8,715 nucleotides of DNA from Candidatus Poribacteria bacterium (GCA_009845505.1 VXZL01000635.1:1-8715); one strand, 5' to 3'. Positions 1 to 7,813 are shown, counted from the first letter of the stretch. Program-made: numbers and translations. The notes: generated by a model from the sequence alone, not told the origin.

Positions 1-33
1 CGGGCTACTTCCCGACAAAACAGATATAACTTG

Positions 34-165
34 TCAGAGAATACCGGCGTTGATAGCACCGTAGCTGCAATAATTCTTAATTTTTCTTTCTCGTAAGTCT
101 GTATAAGTCGCGGATAGACAAAAGAGTAGAAGCAGCACAATAGATAGATTTTGATAACTTAGCAT
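34..165 (-). pseudogene. Prepilin-peptidase (A24)-like N-terminus, interrupted by in-frame TGA
   Basis: An ATG at 165-163 preceded by a good Shine-Dalgarno (GGGGAG, about 7 nt away) opens a 43-codon frame ending in TGA at 36-34. It starts 18 bp after the upstream transferase gene stops, so it looks like the next gene of the operon. The peptide has a hydrophobic helix (residues about 8-20, IVLLLLFCLSAT) followed by YTDLRERKIKN. This matches the start of A24 prepilin/type IV leader peptidases, where the first catalytic Asp sits in a D-x-R-x-R-x-I-x-N context. After the TGA the same frame continues plausibly (QVISVLSGSSP) to the window edge. I infer either a nonsense mutation, a sequencing error, or a genuinely short protein. 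A complete enzyme would need a second Asp motif beyond the window. The family call rests on about 25 residues. Confidence 0.5.
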
Positions 166-183
166 ATTCTAACTCCCCAAATC

Positions 184-1824
184 TCAGAGGAGACTTTCCA
201 AGATTTTTTCCACACGTTCGGGTTCCTGACATATAGACTGAAACACAGTTCTGATCTCCATGGGAGTATGTTCCTCCAATAGAGACATGGCAATTCCTTG
301 CTCGACATCAACAGCAGATGGCACCTTTGATAACACTAATGCTTCCGACTCAATTTCACCAGATACCAAATTGTAATGTTTCCTAAAAAGCAGACGAAGT
401 TTCGTGGGATTAGATTGGCGCACCGGACGACTGCGAAGTTCTCTAAATAAGTTGAGGATTCGCTGGACAGCTGCTTCATAAGTGTAAATTGAAACTGCCT
501 CTAATCCCTCCTGCCCTAAACGTTTCTGCTCGTCAGGGTTTTCAAAGAGAAATTTGAGTTCCTGCGATATGGTTTCAACTGGGAGCTGAACTGGGTCAAA
601 AAGACTTGGGGCAACTTGAACGAATCGGCAAGCACCTGACATCTCTTTGGGGACAGAATTCCCCCAAACAACCGTTGGAATACCACATGCAACGATCTCA
701 AGTAGGAGTAGCGGTGATGCCCCGAGAATTGTGGGAAACAACAATGCGTCTAAAGCATTAAAGATGAAGGGACTTGCCTCTTTGTCTTGTTGAGACGCAA
801 TATTAAAGAAGTTGACACAACCATCACCTGTGAAATCGTCCATCAGGCTGGAATGAATCACAAGGTAGTTGAGATCAGGGTTTGCAGACCGTAGTTTTTG
901 CATAAAGCGAAGTGTTTCGTGCGGATGAAGCCCTGGCACAACTCCCACCAACGGCTTTTGCAAAATTTCCGCATTCCCGAGTGCTTGAGACAATTGGTGC
1001 TTACACGCTGTTTTATCCATCGGTTTGAAAACAGATGTATCAACACCGTAAGGGATATGATGAAAAATACGCATATCGGGAACGAAATCTGCAAAGAAGG
1101 TCTGTGTCCACGAGGCATCACACGCAAAGGCATCGAAATGTTTCAACGCTGCACATCTCTCAAGAGCCGTGTTTCTCGCTTTATGGCTTATCAAAGCCTC
1201 ACTGGACAGACGGAGGACAGTTGGAATTGTATAAAATTTTAGGAAGACCTGTTCTCCCTCGGTAAGTGGTGATAGAGTGAGGATGCCATCACAGTCCTTT
1301 GGAATAAACTTTGCCGGTGAAAACGTACGGTCGTTTCTAAAGAAAATCGGTTGAACCCCTTCAGCTCGCAAACTTTCTGCAATTTCTTGGTAATTACTGA
1401 GTGTTTCAGGCAGTCCCAAATAAACATCTGCATGCACTGCCAACAGTGTTGTCAAGTGATGATTCGCGGCACTCAATAAGAAAGGTGTCCTATCTCTACT
1501 CTCGGCAACACTTGGTGTTATATAGATTTTCAATCGTTCAGGACACCGAGGGTGTCCACTGTTAGATGGATCCGGCGAAAACAGAATCCCCATTTCCGAA
1601 AGTTTAGCGAGAAACGCGAGTGCCTCAAGGACCTCAGAACGACTATGTTTGTCGCTAAGGGTTTCAATAACGACATCTGTCTCTGAAGCACCACAGACAT
1701 TCAAGACATCGCAGACAACTTCAGGCACTGGGATAACAACTCCGGCATCCAGATCGGCAACAAATTGCTCGCCATTGCGTTTGAACTGATGCAAGTTATG
1801 CAAATTGCGAGGGAATTGGATCAT
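184..1824 (-). CDS. RRE-fused GT-B glycosyltransferase-like protein, catalytic motifs degenerate
   Basis: 546 residues. Residues about 10-84 form a PqqD-like RiPP recognition element: LHQFKRNGEQFVADLDAGVV, then helices ending in EMGILFS. This pattern is seen at the N-terminus of radical SAM peptide maturases such as the SCIFF type. Residues about 97-462 are a GT4-style GT-B fold, recognised by HHIPYGVD (255-262) and LLEIVACGIPTVV (374-386). Residues expected for nucleotide-sugar binding are missing. Where the paralogue upstream has R294 and K299, this protein has G298 and E303. The first Glu of the E-x7-E motif is G368, with only E376 kept, and the N-terminal GG loop is absent. A C-terminal helical tail (about 490-546) is shared with the paralogue. 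There is no signal peptide, so it is cytoplasmic. The ATG start has GAGGAG 8 nt upstream, 13 bp after the previous gene. I infer a pseudoenzyme or leader-binding partner of the active transferase; altered donor use is the alternative. Confidence 0.82.
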   Translation of the reverse strand: MIQFPRNLHNLHQFKRNGEQFVADLDAGVVIPVPEVVCDVLNVCGASETDVVIETLSDKHSRSEVLEALAFLAKLSEMGILFSPDPSNSGHPRCPERLKIYITPSVAESRDRTPFLLSAANHHLTTLLAVHADVYLGLPETLSNYQEIAESLRAEGVQPIFFRNDRTFSPAKFIPKDCDGILTLSPLTEGEQVFLKFYTIPTVLRLSSEALISHKARNTALERCAALKHFDAFACDASWTQTFFADFVPDMRIFHHIPYGVDTSVFKPMDKTACKHQLSQALGNAEILQKPLVGVVPGLHPHETLRFMQKLRSANPDLNYLVIHSSLMDDFTGDGCVNFFNIASQQDKEASPFIFNALDALLFPTILGASPLLLLEIVACGIPTVVWGNSVPKEMSGACRFVQVAPSLFDPVQLPVETISQELKFLFENPDEQKRLGQEGLEAVSIYTYEAAVQRILNLFRELRSRPVRQSNPTKLRLLFRKHYNLVSGEIESEALVLSKVPSAVDVEQGIAMSLLEEHTPMEIRTVFQSICQEPERVEKILESLL

Positions 1825-1837
1825 TCTTAACGCTCCT

Positions 1838-3538
1838 CTATCCGTTTATAGCCTCTTCAAAACCAAAGACCTTTTCGAGAACCAGTTCAGCTCTCTCCCG
1901 ACCATAAAGATGATGTAGCACGGCTTCGACCTCATGTCGGCTGTGTTTTTTAAGGAGTGTCAATGACAAACCCTCCGCTATGGGTTGGGCATAGCGATCC
2001 TTCATCAGCGGTCTCTCCTTTTGGGTAGTAATGTTATTTAGTATTGATCGACTTTCAATTTGTCTCCGACGATTGTTAAAATAAGGAGAGAAAGAGATAG
2101 CAAAGTGCCGTTTATACCCACTCTCCAACTGTTGAATTCGCTGTAGTTTCCTGAACAACCCAATAACCTTCTGTGCGGTTTTATCCCACGTAAAAGTCAG
2201 TGCCCGTTCTCTTGCCTTCTGTCCTAATGCCAATCGTGCCTTCTCATCGGTGAGCAGGCTATTGACGGCATCCGCCATTGCATCCGGTGAAACCGTTCCA
2301 GCGAAACTCCCAATTTCATGGTCATAAGCCCGTGCTGGCACAATAATTCCCGCGTCCCCAACAACCTCAGGAAGCCCATCAAGACATGGCACAACGGGTG
2401 GTACTCCGCAAGCCATCGTCTCTAAGAGCGCGAGCCCAAATGTCTCTTCACCCACCATTGATGGAAAGCAGTAAACATCGAAAGCATTTATCAGTCGCGC
2501 GAGCTGGTCTCGTGGTTGTTGTGGGGCGCAAATTAGGTTCGGAGGGAGTTGCTGGTGCCCGTAGAAATTGAGCATTGGGGCAGTCATCAGAAAACACGCA
2601 TGTGGCAGGCGTTCTGCGATTTTTATGTAAACCCCTGCCCCCTTCTCAGGCTGAAACCTTGAGAAGAAACCGACAACGGGTGAAGTAGCGATTTGAGGTG
2701 CATTGAGCACCTTTGCAATTTCATTTTTCGCTTTTTGCTTGTCCAAGGGCTGAAATCTGTTCGGGTCAACCCCGTAGGGTATGGTATGAAAAATATCCGT
2801 GTCAAAGACGAATCGGCTATACAGCTGCTCTACCGAGTTCGTTGGCACCCAAAAGGCATCAAAAGGGCGCATCGCCGCATACCAGAGCAATCCTGCGTTA
2901 ACGCCTTCGCCATTGTGGCCTTTCGCCGCATGAAGCGGAACAACAAAGGGGGCATCTATATAATCTATAAGCGAAAGAAACCACGTTTCGGGATGACTTT
3001 CTAAAAGCACGCCATCATAATCGCGCTGCATCAACTTCAAACGAGCAGACATATCGTTGAATTGGAACCTGATACCTTGCACATTCTCACTGAATTTCTC
3101 GTCGCGCTCACCGACCACGTCAAGAGAGGCATAAACTTCCAGCGATTTGATGAGATTGTGATGGGCAACCGACACCCCTCCAGCTGCAAGTGTGATGTCA
3201 GCTGCATAGGGACTCCTTTGCAGGACGAGGATCTTCAATTTCCGGGGAGTTTCTGTCTCTAACAGCGGTGAACTGCTTTCGAGGTTTGAAAAAAGAAGTC
3301 CCTGCTGCTCCATCGCCGCTAGCGAATTTAATGCCGCAATGACCGACTCACTGCCGTATTTCTTCCGCAGCTCCTCTATGATTTCTTTACTTGAAAATGA
3401 TGGACACAGGTCCAAGATATCCCAAGTGATGTTATCAATCTCCAACACAGCACATTGGTTCAGGTCAGCGACGTACATCCGGTGGTTTCCCTGTCGGAAT
3501 TTATGTAGATGCGTGGTCGATTTCGGACAGACTAACAC
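1838..3538 (-). CDS. RRE-fused GT4 glycosyltransferase, catalytic motifs intact
   Basis: 566 residues starting at GTG (3538-3536), with AAAGGAG about 7 nt upstream overlapping the stop of the preceding gene. Residues about 10-84 are a PqqD-like RRE (HKFRQGNHRMYVADLN, three helices, MEQQGLLFS), the domain that docks RiPP leader peptides. Residues about 100-465 form a GT-B glycosyltransferase of the GT4 type. It has a GGV loop (120-122), IPYGVD (253-258), SRFQPEKG (293-300) with R294 and K299 placed to bind the donor diphosphate, and E365-x7-E373 followed by MACGVP. A C-terminal tail (about 488-566) with a helical KKHSRHEVEAVLHHLYG stretch is shared with the downstream paralogue. No export signal is visible, so it should act in the cytoplasm. 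I infer transfer of a sugar to a leader-bearing peptide, most likely the Cys-rich precursor in this cluster. The sugar and linkage cannot be read from sequence. An ordinary glycan-synthesis GT4 is the alternative, but it would not explain the RRE. Confidence 0.88.
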   Translation of the reverse strand: MLVCPKSTTHLHKFRQGNHRMYVADLNQCAVLEIDNITWDILDLCPSFSSKEIIEELRKKYGSESVIAALNSLAAMEQQGLLFSNLESSSPLLETETPRKLKILVLQRSPYAADITLAAGGVSVAHHNLIKSLEVYASLDVVGERDEKFSENVQGIRFQFNDMSARLKLMQRDYDGVLLESHPETWFLSLIDYIDAPFVVPLHAAKGHNGEGVNAGLLWYAAMRPFDAFWVPTNSVEQLYSRFVFDTDIFHTIPYGVDPNRFQPLDKQKAKNEIAKVLNAPQIATSPVVGFFSRFQPEKGAGVYIKIAERLPHACFLMTAPMLNFYGHQQLPPNLICAPQQPRDQLARLINAFDVYCFPSMVGEETFGLALLETMACGVPPVVPCLDGLPEVVGDAGIIVPARAYDHEIGSFAGTVSPDAMADAVNSLLTDEKARLALGQKARERALTFTWDKTAQKVIGLFRKLQRIQQLESGYKRHFAISFSPYFNNRRRQIESRSILNNITTQKERPLMKDRYAQPIAEGLSLTLLKKHSRHEVEAVLHHLYGRERAELVLEKVFGFEEAING

Positions 3539-3549
3539 TATACACTCCT

Positions 3550-5547
3550 TTACTCACGACAGTCTCCTGTTACCCTTCCACGCCAAAGGCTACCGTCAAT
3601 AATTCGTCCATCAATCACCAAAGTCGGAGACCCTTTGATATTGAGCTCCTCTGTCCTTTGGACATCCTCAATAAGATCCAGTGTTATTTTTTTCGTTTCT
3701 ACTGCTTCTGCAATCCTGCCGACATCCAGTCCAACATCCTTTGCGCAATTTACCCACGCTTCCTTAAGGTGATCCGCGCGGCAGAGCAGATAATCAAAGA
3801 GTTTATCTGGATACAACTCGGCGATAACCATCTGTCGCTTGTTCTCAATCAGTTCGGGTTCACCATGGAGACTTGTAAATTCAATCTTTCCACTCCCGTT
3901 TTTTTCAGATGTCTCTTTTTGATTTACATTTACAATAAACCGCAACTTGAAATCAATGGTATCTCCATACTTTTCAAAAAATGGGAGTAATTCCTGCTCG
4001 GCTTGCACACCGTAAGGGCAATACGACATCACAAAAAGTTCAACCTCGGGTTTCATGGGTCCGCGCATGCGCTGCTCAAGAATCTGTTTGAGGCTCGGCT
4101 GAGAACGACTGTGATCCACTTCAGACATCACCTGTTCAACAAACTGGTCAAAACCTGGAGAATGTTCTGGCGTGTGACATTCCATACAAACTTTTTCAGG
4201 CACTTGACCCCGGATATTGTTCTTCAGCGGTGTGTATACGTGTTGTTTACCCGGACCGTGGCAGGTTTCGCAACCAACATCCACAAGATGCTCGCGATCG
4301 GGATTTCCTATCTGGTAACCGCTCTCATACCCCGATCCAGTGACGTGGCACGTAATGCATTCTGGATAATACTCCCTGCCAACTGTGCGTAACGTGTTAA
4401 ACGCTGTCGCATGTGAGGAATGCGACCACTGGGTGAACGCTTTCTGATGACATTCTTGACAAGCTTGAGAACCGATATAACTGTTCGTATCATCCTGTTC
4501 AAAAGGTTCGAAAGAAAACAGACGATGACTAACAGTCTGCAATTGACCGTCGGTAGCGACTCGATGATAGAAATCATCCAACAGTTTCCTAATGTCCGGA
4601 TCGTCGGGGACATGCTCGGTTAGGGCGATCTGCTGAATTTGGGCGGAAATGTCCATTTCCTCATCAGTTAGCAGCAACGCACCGAGTGTTTTCCCCTCGG
4701 CATTACAATACGCTAATAAGACATCGCCAACTTTTTCGGTTTCACCTTCAAACGGACTCAAAATCGCTGAAAAACTGGGATATTCGCGCGCCAACACCCG
4801 ATTGACTTCTGGGGGAGAATGACTCAATCCAACAACGAAATCGGACCGTTCTTGAATTTCAGAGAGAAGGGAACTGAGTTTCTCAGAGACAGACGCTATT
4901 TCCGCTGGGTCCTTAAAGTCCAATGCGACCAGAGCGATCCGTTTCTCTTCAACTGTTTCTACCAAATACGAGTCAGAATCTTCGGTTAAATCCGAATCTA
5001 AAAATGTAAAAGATAGGTCAGCTTTCCTATTTTGAATAATCTCCGTCTCGGTATCAAATGGAAAAAACGCATCATACCCCATCATTTCCATCGCTGTAAA
5101 AGCGGTTTGCACGCGATGCTGGTCTCGTTTATGAACCTCATTGTTAGTTGAAACGGCATCGGATTCAAAGGAATGCGATTTCATGGTTGGGAGTTGAGAA
5201 GGTTGAACACCGCCGAGATCCACGAGCAGCGGAGAGAATCCGTTTTGTCGAATATCGGATATCGCTTTTGCCCGTCTCGGTAGTCCACCCGATTGCCCAA
5301 TGAAGCAACCGCACGGCTCCAGCTGCGCTTGCGTGTTACCGGTAAAAAGAAGGAGCTGCGTCCTTTTCGGTGAAAGCTGTTTCAACTGATGCAGATAGTC
5401 CGCTAAAGATGTTGCCTCAATCCGAGCAGCGAGTTGTTTTGTCTCTCTAATATATCGCAACCGCTTTGCTTCGCTCCATTGCTGATACGCAAACGGCCCT
5501 ACAACAACAACTGTCAGAATCAGCGTCAGTAATATGTATTTTCTCAA
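3550..5547 (-). CDS. Anchored tetrahaem cytochrome c with phosphoesterase-like and DsbA-like domains
   Basis: 665 residues starting at TTG (5547-5545), with CAGAGG 5 nt upstream. The start fits because a signal anchor (residues 4-21, YILLTLILTVVVVGPFAY) follows at once. Residues about 62-300 resemble the 5'-nucleotidase/UshA-like metallophosphoesterase subfamily with an LEPCGC motif (76-81). The usual metal ligands look lost: GNTQ (70-73) in place of GDTH, and DLGG (110-113) in place of D-x-GD. Residues about 357-460 resemble a cytochrome c554-type domain with four haem sites, CQECH 363, CITCH 397, CETCH 426 and CMECH 454. Residues about 502-655 form a DsbA/thioredoxin-like domain with FVMSYCPYGVQAE (C510, no second Cys in the motif) and a cis-Pro loop GSPTLVIDG (639-647); C589 and C601 are further cysteines. 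It should act outside the cytoplasmic membrane as an electron-transfer or thiol-redox protein. I infer a role on the precursor's cysteines from context only. Its stop codon overlaps the next gene's Shine-Dalgarno. Confidence 0.85.
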   Translation of the reverse strand: MRKYILLTLILTVVVVGPFAYQQWSEAKRLRYIRETKQLAARIEATSLADYLHQLKQLSPKRTQLLLFTGNTQAQLEPCGCFIGQSGGLPRRAKAISDIRQNGFSPLLVDLGGVQPSQLPTMKSHSFESDAVSTNNEVHKRDQHRVQTAFTAMEMMGYDAFFPFDTETEIIQNRKADLSFTFLDSDLTEDSDSYLVETVEEKRIALVALDFKDPAEIASVSEKLSSLLSEIQERSDFVVGLSHSPPEVNRVLAREYPSFSAILSPFEGETEKVGDVLLAYCNAEGKTLGALLLTDEEMDISAQIQQIALTEHVPDDPDIRKLLDDFYHRVATDGQLQTVSHRLFSFEPFEQDDTNSYIGSQACQECHQKAFTQWSHSSHATAFNTLRTVGREYYPECITCHVTGSGYESGYQIGNPDREHLVDVGCETCHGPGKQHVYTPLKNNIRGQVPEKVCMECHTPEHSPGFDQFVEQVMSEVDHSRSQPSLKQILEQRMRGPMKPEVELFVMSYCPYGVQAEQELLPFFEKYGDTIDFKLRFIVNVNQKETSEKNGSGKIEFTSLHGEPELIENKRQMVIAELYPDKLFDYLLCRADHLKEAWVNCAKDVGLDVGRIAEAVETKKITLDLIEDVQRTEELNIKGSPTLVIDGRIIDGSLWRGRVTGDCRE

Positions 5548-5586
5548 AAAAACCTCTGTGTTTCTAAATAGGTGTTAGCTTCTGGG

Positions 5587-6690
5587 TTAGTTCTTCGGTT
5601 CACCTTTGACTCCACCCCAGCGTGTCAGCAGTTTACCTGTTGCCTCAACAGCACGAAAACCAGTATCAAAGACGAGAACGTCTGGAAAAAATTCCCACCC
5701 TTCTCCAACACCGCCGAAAACATAAATCTTGCCGTTGACCGCCACTGCACCAAAAGGGCGCATGGGCACGGGCAAGGATGGAATATCGCGCCATGTCTCT
5801 GTCCGTGGATGATACACATCCACTGTCGCTAAATACTGACGAGGTATGTGTAGCCCAGGGACACCTCCAATCAGATAAATTTCATCTCCAATAACAATTG
5901 TCGAGAACCCAAATTTGGCAGCTAACATATCCTGTTTCTTTTCCCATTGATGATTTATGGGGTCGTATGCCTCAATGACCGTTAGGATCTGCCGCCCCGC
6001 GGCTGCGGGTGGCCATCCGCCAATGACATAAAGACTGTTGTTGACGACAGCCACATTATCTGGGTCGCGGCGAGTCGGCATGTCCGGTGCTTTCCCCCAC
6101 ATATCCGTCGCCGGATTATAGACATCAACCCGGGACATCGCTACTTCATGCTCCGCGCCGACCCCCGTTGAACCGCCAATGAGATAGACCCTTCCAGCAA
6201 TCACACCCAGATCAAAGCCGATACGAGAAACTGGCATGTTTCCTTTCTTGATCCATCTATTCGTCTTCGGATTGTATGCCTCTACGTGACGGATAAGTTT
6301 CATATTCCAAATTTTGTTATCTTTCGCATTATACCCTCCAAAGACATAGATAATCCCGTCGACTACCGCAGATCTCATACCATGGCGGGGCGTTGGCATG
6401 TCTGCGCGTCGCCGCCACCTATTGGTTTGTGGATCATACTCATCAACGGTTGAAAGTCCAAAAGGTCCAGGAACTATTGGAGGAAGTGCCCTCACGTCTT
6501 CATTGAGGCTGCCACCGATAAGATACACTTTATTATCCACAACGGCTGTGGCGAAATTCACTCTCTCCGTCGGGAGCTGAGTGACGAGTTCCCAATCCGC
6601 TGCCGCAAAAGACAATATTAGCATCTGCAAAAGAATGAACGCAACGCAGCCAATAATGATACTTGTTTTAGAGTTAAATACGCTTAACAT
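5587..6690 (-). CDS. Secreted six-repeat Kelch beta-propeller protein
   Basis: 367 residues. The start is ATG, with a near-perfect GGAGGAAT 8 nt upstream. Residues about 9-31 form a hydrophobic signal peptide (IIIGCVAFILLQMLILSFAA) with a likely signal peptidase I site near AAA-D. The rest is six Kelch repeats of about 50 residues. Each has a YLIGG/YVFGG/YVIGG strand, a YDP or YNP turn and a terminal W, and begins with an M/LP-x-x-R stretch. The count fits one six-bladed beta-propeller. A final segment (about 345-367) is basic and Gly-rich with no recognised domain. It sits 39 bp upstream of the haem/thioredoxin gene, probably in the same transcript. Kelch propellers are binding scaffolds, and some bacterial ones relate to sugar oxidases or sialic acid mutarotase. 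I see nothing that fixes a catalytic role. A periplasmic or surface ligand-binding role is inferred. Confidence 0.88.
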   Translation of the reverse strand: MLSVFNSKTSIIIGCVAFILLQMLILSFAAADWELVTQLPTERVNFATAVVDNKVYLIGGSLNEDVRALPPIVPGPFGLSTVDEYDPQTNRWRRRADMPTPRHGMRSAVVDGIIYVFGGYNAKDNKIWNMKLIRHVEAYNPKTNRWIKKGNMPVSRIGFDLGVIAGRVYLIGGSTGVGAEHEVAMSRVDVYNPATDMWGKAPDMPTRRDPDNVAVVNNSLYVIGGWPPAAAGRQILTVIEAYDPINHQWEKKQDMLAAKFGFSTIVIGDEIYLIGGVPGLHIPRQYLATVDVYHPRTETWRDIPSLPVPMRPFGAVAVNGKIYVFGGVGEGWEFFPDVLVFDTGFRAVEATGKLLTRWGGVKGEPKN

Positions 6691-6741
6691 TGATTATTCC
6701 TCCGTGCTTAGTGGTTATCAAGTACATTCTTAGCCTACAGC

Positions 6742-6845
6742 GATTGGTAGACAGTTATTTTCTTTCGTCTTTAACATTGCTTACACGGACACAGATTTTT
6801 TGACGTATCACAAACTTATCGAAAGCCGAGAACTGCTTACCAATC
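6742..6845 (-). repeat. Nested long inverted repeat between LamG and Kelch genes
   Basis: The outer arms are GATTGGTAGACAGTT (6742-6756) and AACTGCTTACCAATC (6831-6845), complementary at 13 of 15 positions plus one G-U pair in the minus-strand RNA. After a symmetric 5 by 5 internal loop there is a second stem, CTTTCG (6762-6767) with CGAAAG (6820-6825), closing a 52-nt loop. The outer arm overlaps the LamG stop codon. No T-tract follows on the minus strand, so it does not look like an intrinsic terminator. It may be an RNA processing or stability element, or a small mobile-element remnant. It takes up most of the 153-bp gap between the two genes, in which I see no coding sequence. Confidence 0.6.
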
Positions 6846-7686
6846 ATTGTGCTTTGACTTTCAGTGGGGTACCAGTCTTCGCGCCATTTTTACCTTCCAG
6901 ATGATAGGCGTTGCCTGATGCGTCTGAGAATTTCGTTGTTCCCCCCGGTTCATCAAAATGCCACAACGCGACGGTCTTCGCGTCATTCTTGAACTTGTCG
7001 CGCGGCGTGAAACCTTCTTTAGCAACATCGTAACGCGCCACCGTCGAGATGCGGACCTCATCAATATATCCCGCAAAAGCACCCCAAAAGTGAGTGTGAC
7101 GCGTGGAACCAATTTTCTCTCCAAAGCCCCCAAGTGTAAAATCCTTTGGACGCTCGAGGCTTGAGAGATCGTGTGCAAGCGTTATGCTTTGCGAGGAGAT
7201 GTGTGCGACATCGTTGACAATTGTTGTTGTCTGACCCTCCTTCGCCTGAAAAGCGATGTGATGCCATTGGTTTGGTGAAAGGACTACCGGGTGGTAGGAT
7301 GTCCCCACAACCCTTTTCTTCATTATAATATGTGCTTGCATTCTTAGGAATAAATCTCCCTTCTGCCACTTGAGTTTCTTCCTTACGTTCTCCCACCCAT
7401 CATGGACATCGTTGACCACATCCATCTTGACTTGTTGGCTGAGAATCATTGCGTGTATATCATCAGCAGGCGGTGTGGTCGGATATATCCACGCTTCTAT
7501 CGTGAATTCGTCCGTGCCTTCCGGTAAAAGTGTGCCGAATGTTTCAAAATCCAAAACGGCGTAGTCATCGACCCCGTCAAGTGCTAAATAGTTTCCACTA
7601 GCCGGTGAAGGGGGTGGAAGTGCTTTCACACTCAACGGGATGAATGTAAGCAAAAAGAGGCAGGTCAGGATGTGTCGGTTTCTCAT
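6844..7686 (-). CDS. Secreted LamG/concanavalin A-like jellyroll protein
   Basis: 280 residues from the ATG at 7686-7684. I chose this over an ATG 33 bp upstream because GAGGAAG lies 9 nt before it and a clean signal peptide follows directly (MRNRHILTCLFLLTFIPLSV, cleavage likely near KA-L), whereas the upstream ATG has no Shine-Dalgarno. The mature part is a single LamG-like domain. It opens with YLALDGVDDYAVLDF (33-47), continues FTIEAWIYPT (61-70), WHHIAF (141-146) and GYIDEVRIS (206-214), and ends with ALWHFDE (240-246) before SDASGNAYHLEG. These are the standard strand motifs of laminin-G/pentraxin-like jellyrolls, which bind carbohydrate or protein. It is probably exported and extracellular or periplasmic. 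It lies between the peptide gene and the Kelch gene, so a role in display, binding or tolerance of the peptide product is possible but not shown. Confidence 0.85.
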   Translation of the reverse strand: MRNRHILTCLFLLTFIPLSVKALPPPSPASGNYLALDGVDDYAVLDFETFGTLLPEGTDEFTIEAWIYPTTPPADDIHAMILSQQVKMDVVNDVHDGWENVRKKLKWQKGDLFLRMQAHIIMKKRVVGTSYHPVVLSPNQWHHIAFQAKEGQTTTIVNDVAHISSQSITLAHDLSSLERPKDFTLGGFGEKIGSTRHTHFWGAFAGYIDEVRISTVARYDVAKEGFTPRDKFKNDAKTVALWHFDEPGGTTKFSDASGNAYHLEGKNGAKTGTPLKVKAQ

Positions 7687-7695
7687 TTTTGTCTT

Positions 7696-7702
7696 CTTCC
7701 TC
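7696..7702 (-). promoter_or_regulatory. Ribosome binding site deciding the LamG start
   Basis: GAGGAAG on the minus strand lies 9 nt before the ATG at 7686-7684. No comparable site precedes the in-frame ATG at 7719-7717, so the shorter protein is preferred. Confidence 0.65.
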
Positions 7703-7762
7703 GTCGGCAAAGCAAGCATTCGACATAAGGACGTTCAGTTATTTCTGTATTGCCCACTATAA

Positions 7763-7813
7763 AAGCAAGGACTTATACAAAAACGATTGGACGTAACTGA
7801 TAAGTCCTCGCTT
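7763..7813 (-). terminator. Terminator or attenuator hairpin after the Cys-rich peptide gene
   Basis: The arms AAGCAAGGACTTAT (7763-7776) and ATAAGTCCTCGCTT (7800-7813) form a 14-bp stem in the minus-strand RNA, with a single G-U pair and a 23-nt loop. The 3' arm runs directly into TTTT at 7764-7761 and then ATAG. It starts 27 bp after the peptide stop codon. The stem is strong but the loop is long and the T-tract short. Partial termination here would give more peptide transcript than transcript for the enzymes, a common arrangement for RiPP precursors. Confidence 0.6.

Noticed and set aside
34..36. TGA recoded as an amino acid in the prepilin-peptidase-like frame
   Set aside because: TGA ends the second transferase gene and the LamG gene at sensible places, and TGG is used for Trp throughout, so standard decoding is assumed.
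7687..7719. Upstream ATG for the LamG gene (11 extra residues)
   Set aside because: No Shine-Dalgarno before it, and the extra basic residues would precede an otherwise normal signal peptide.
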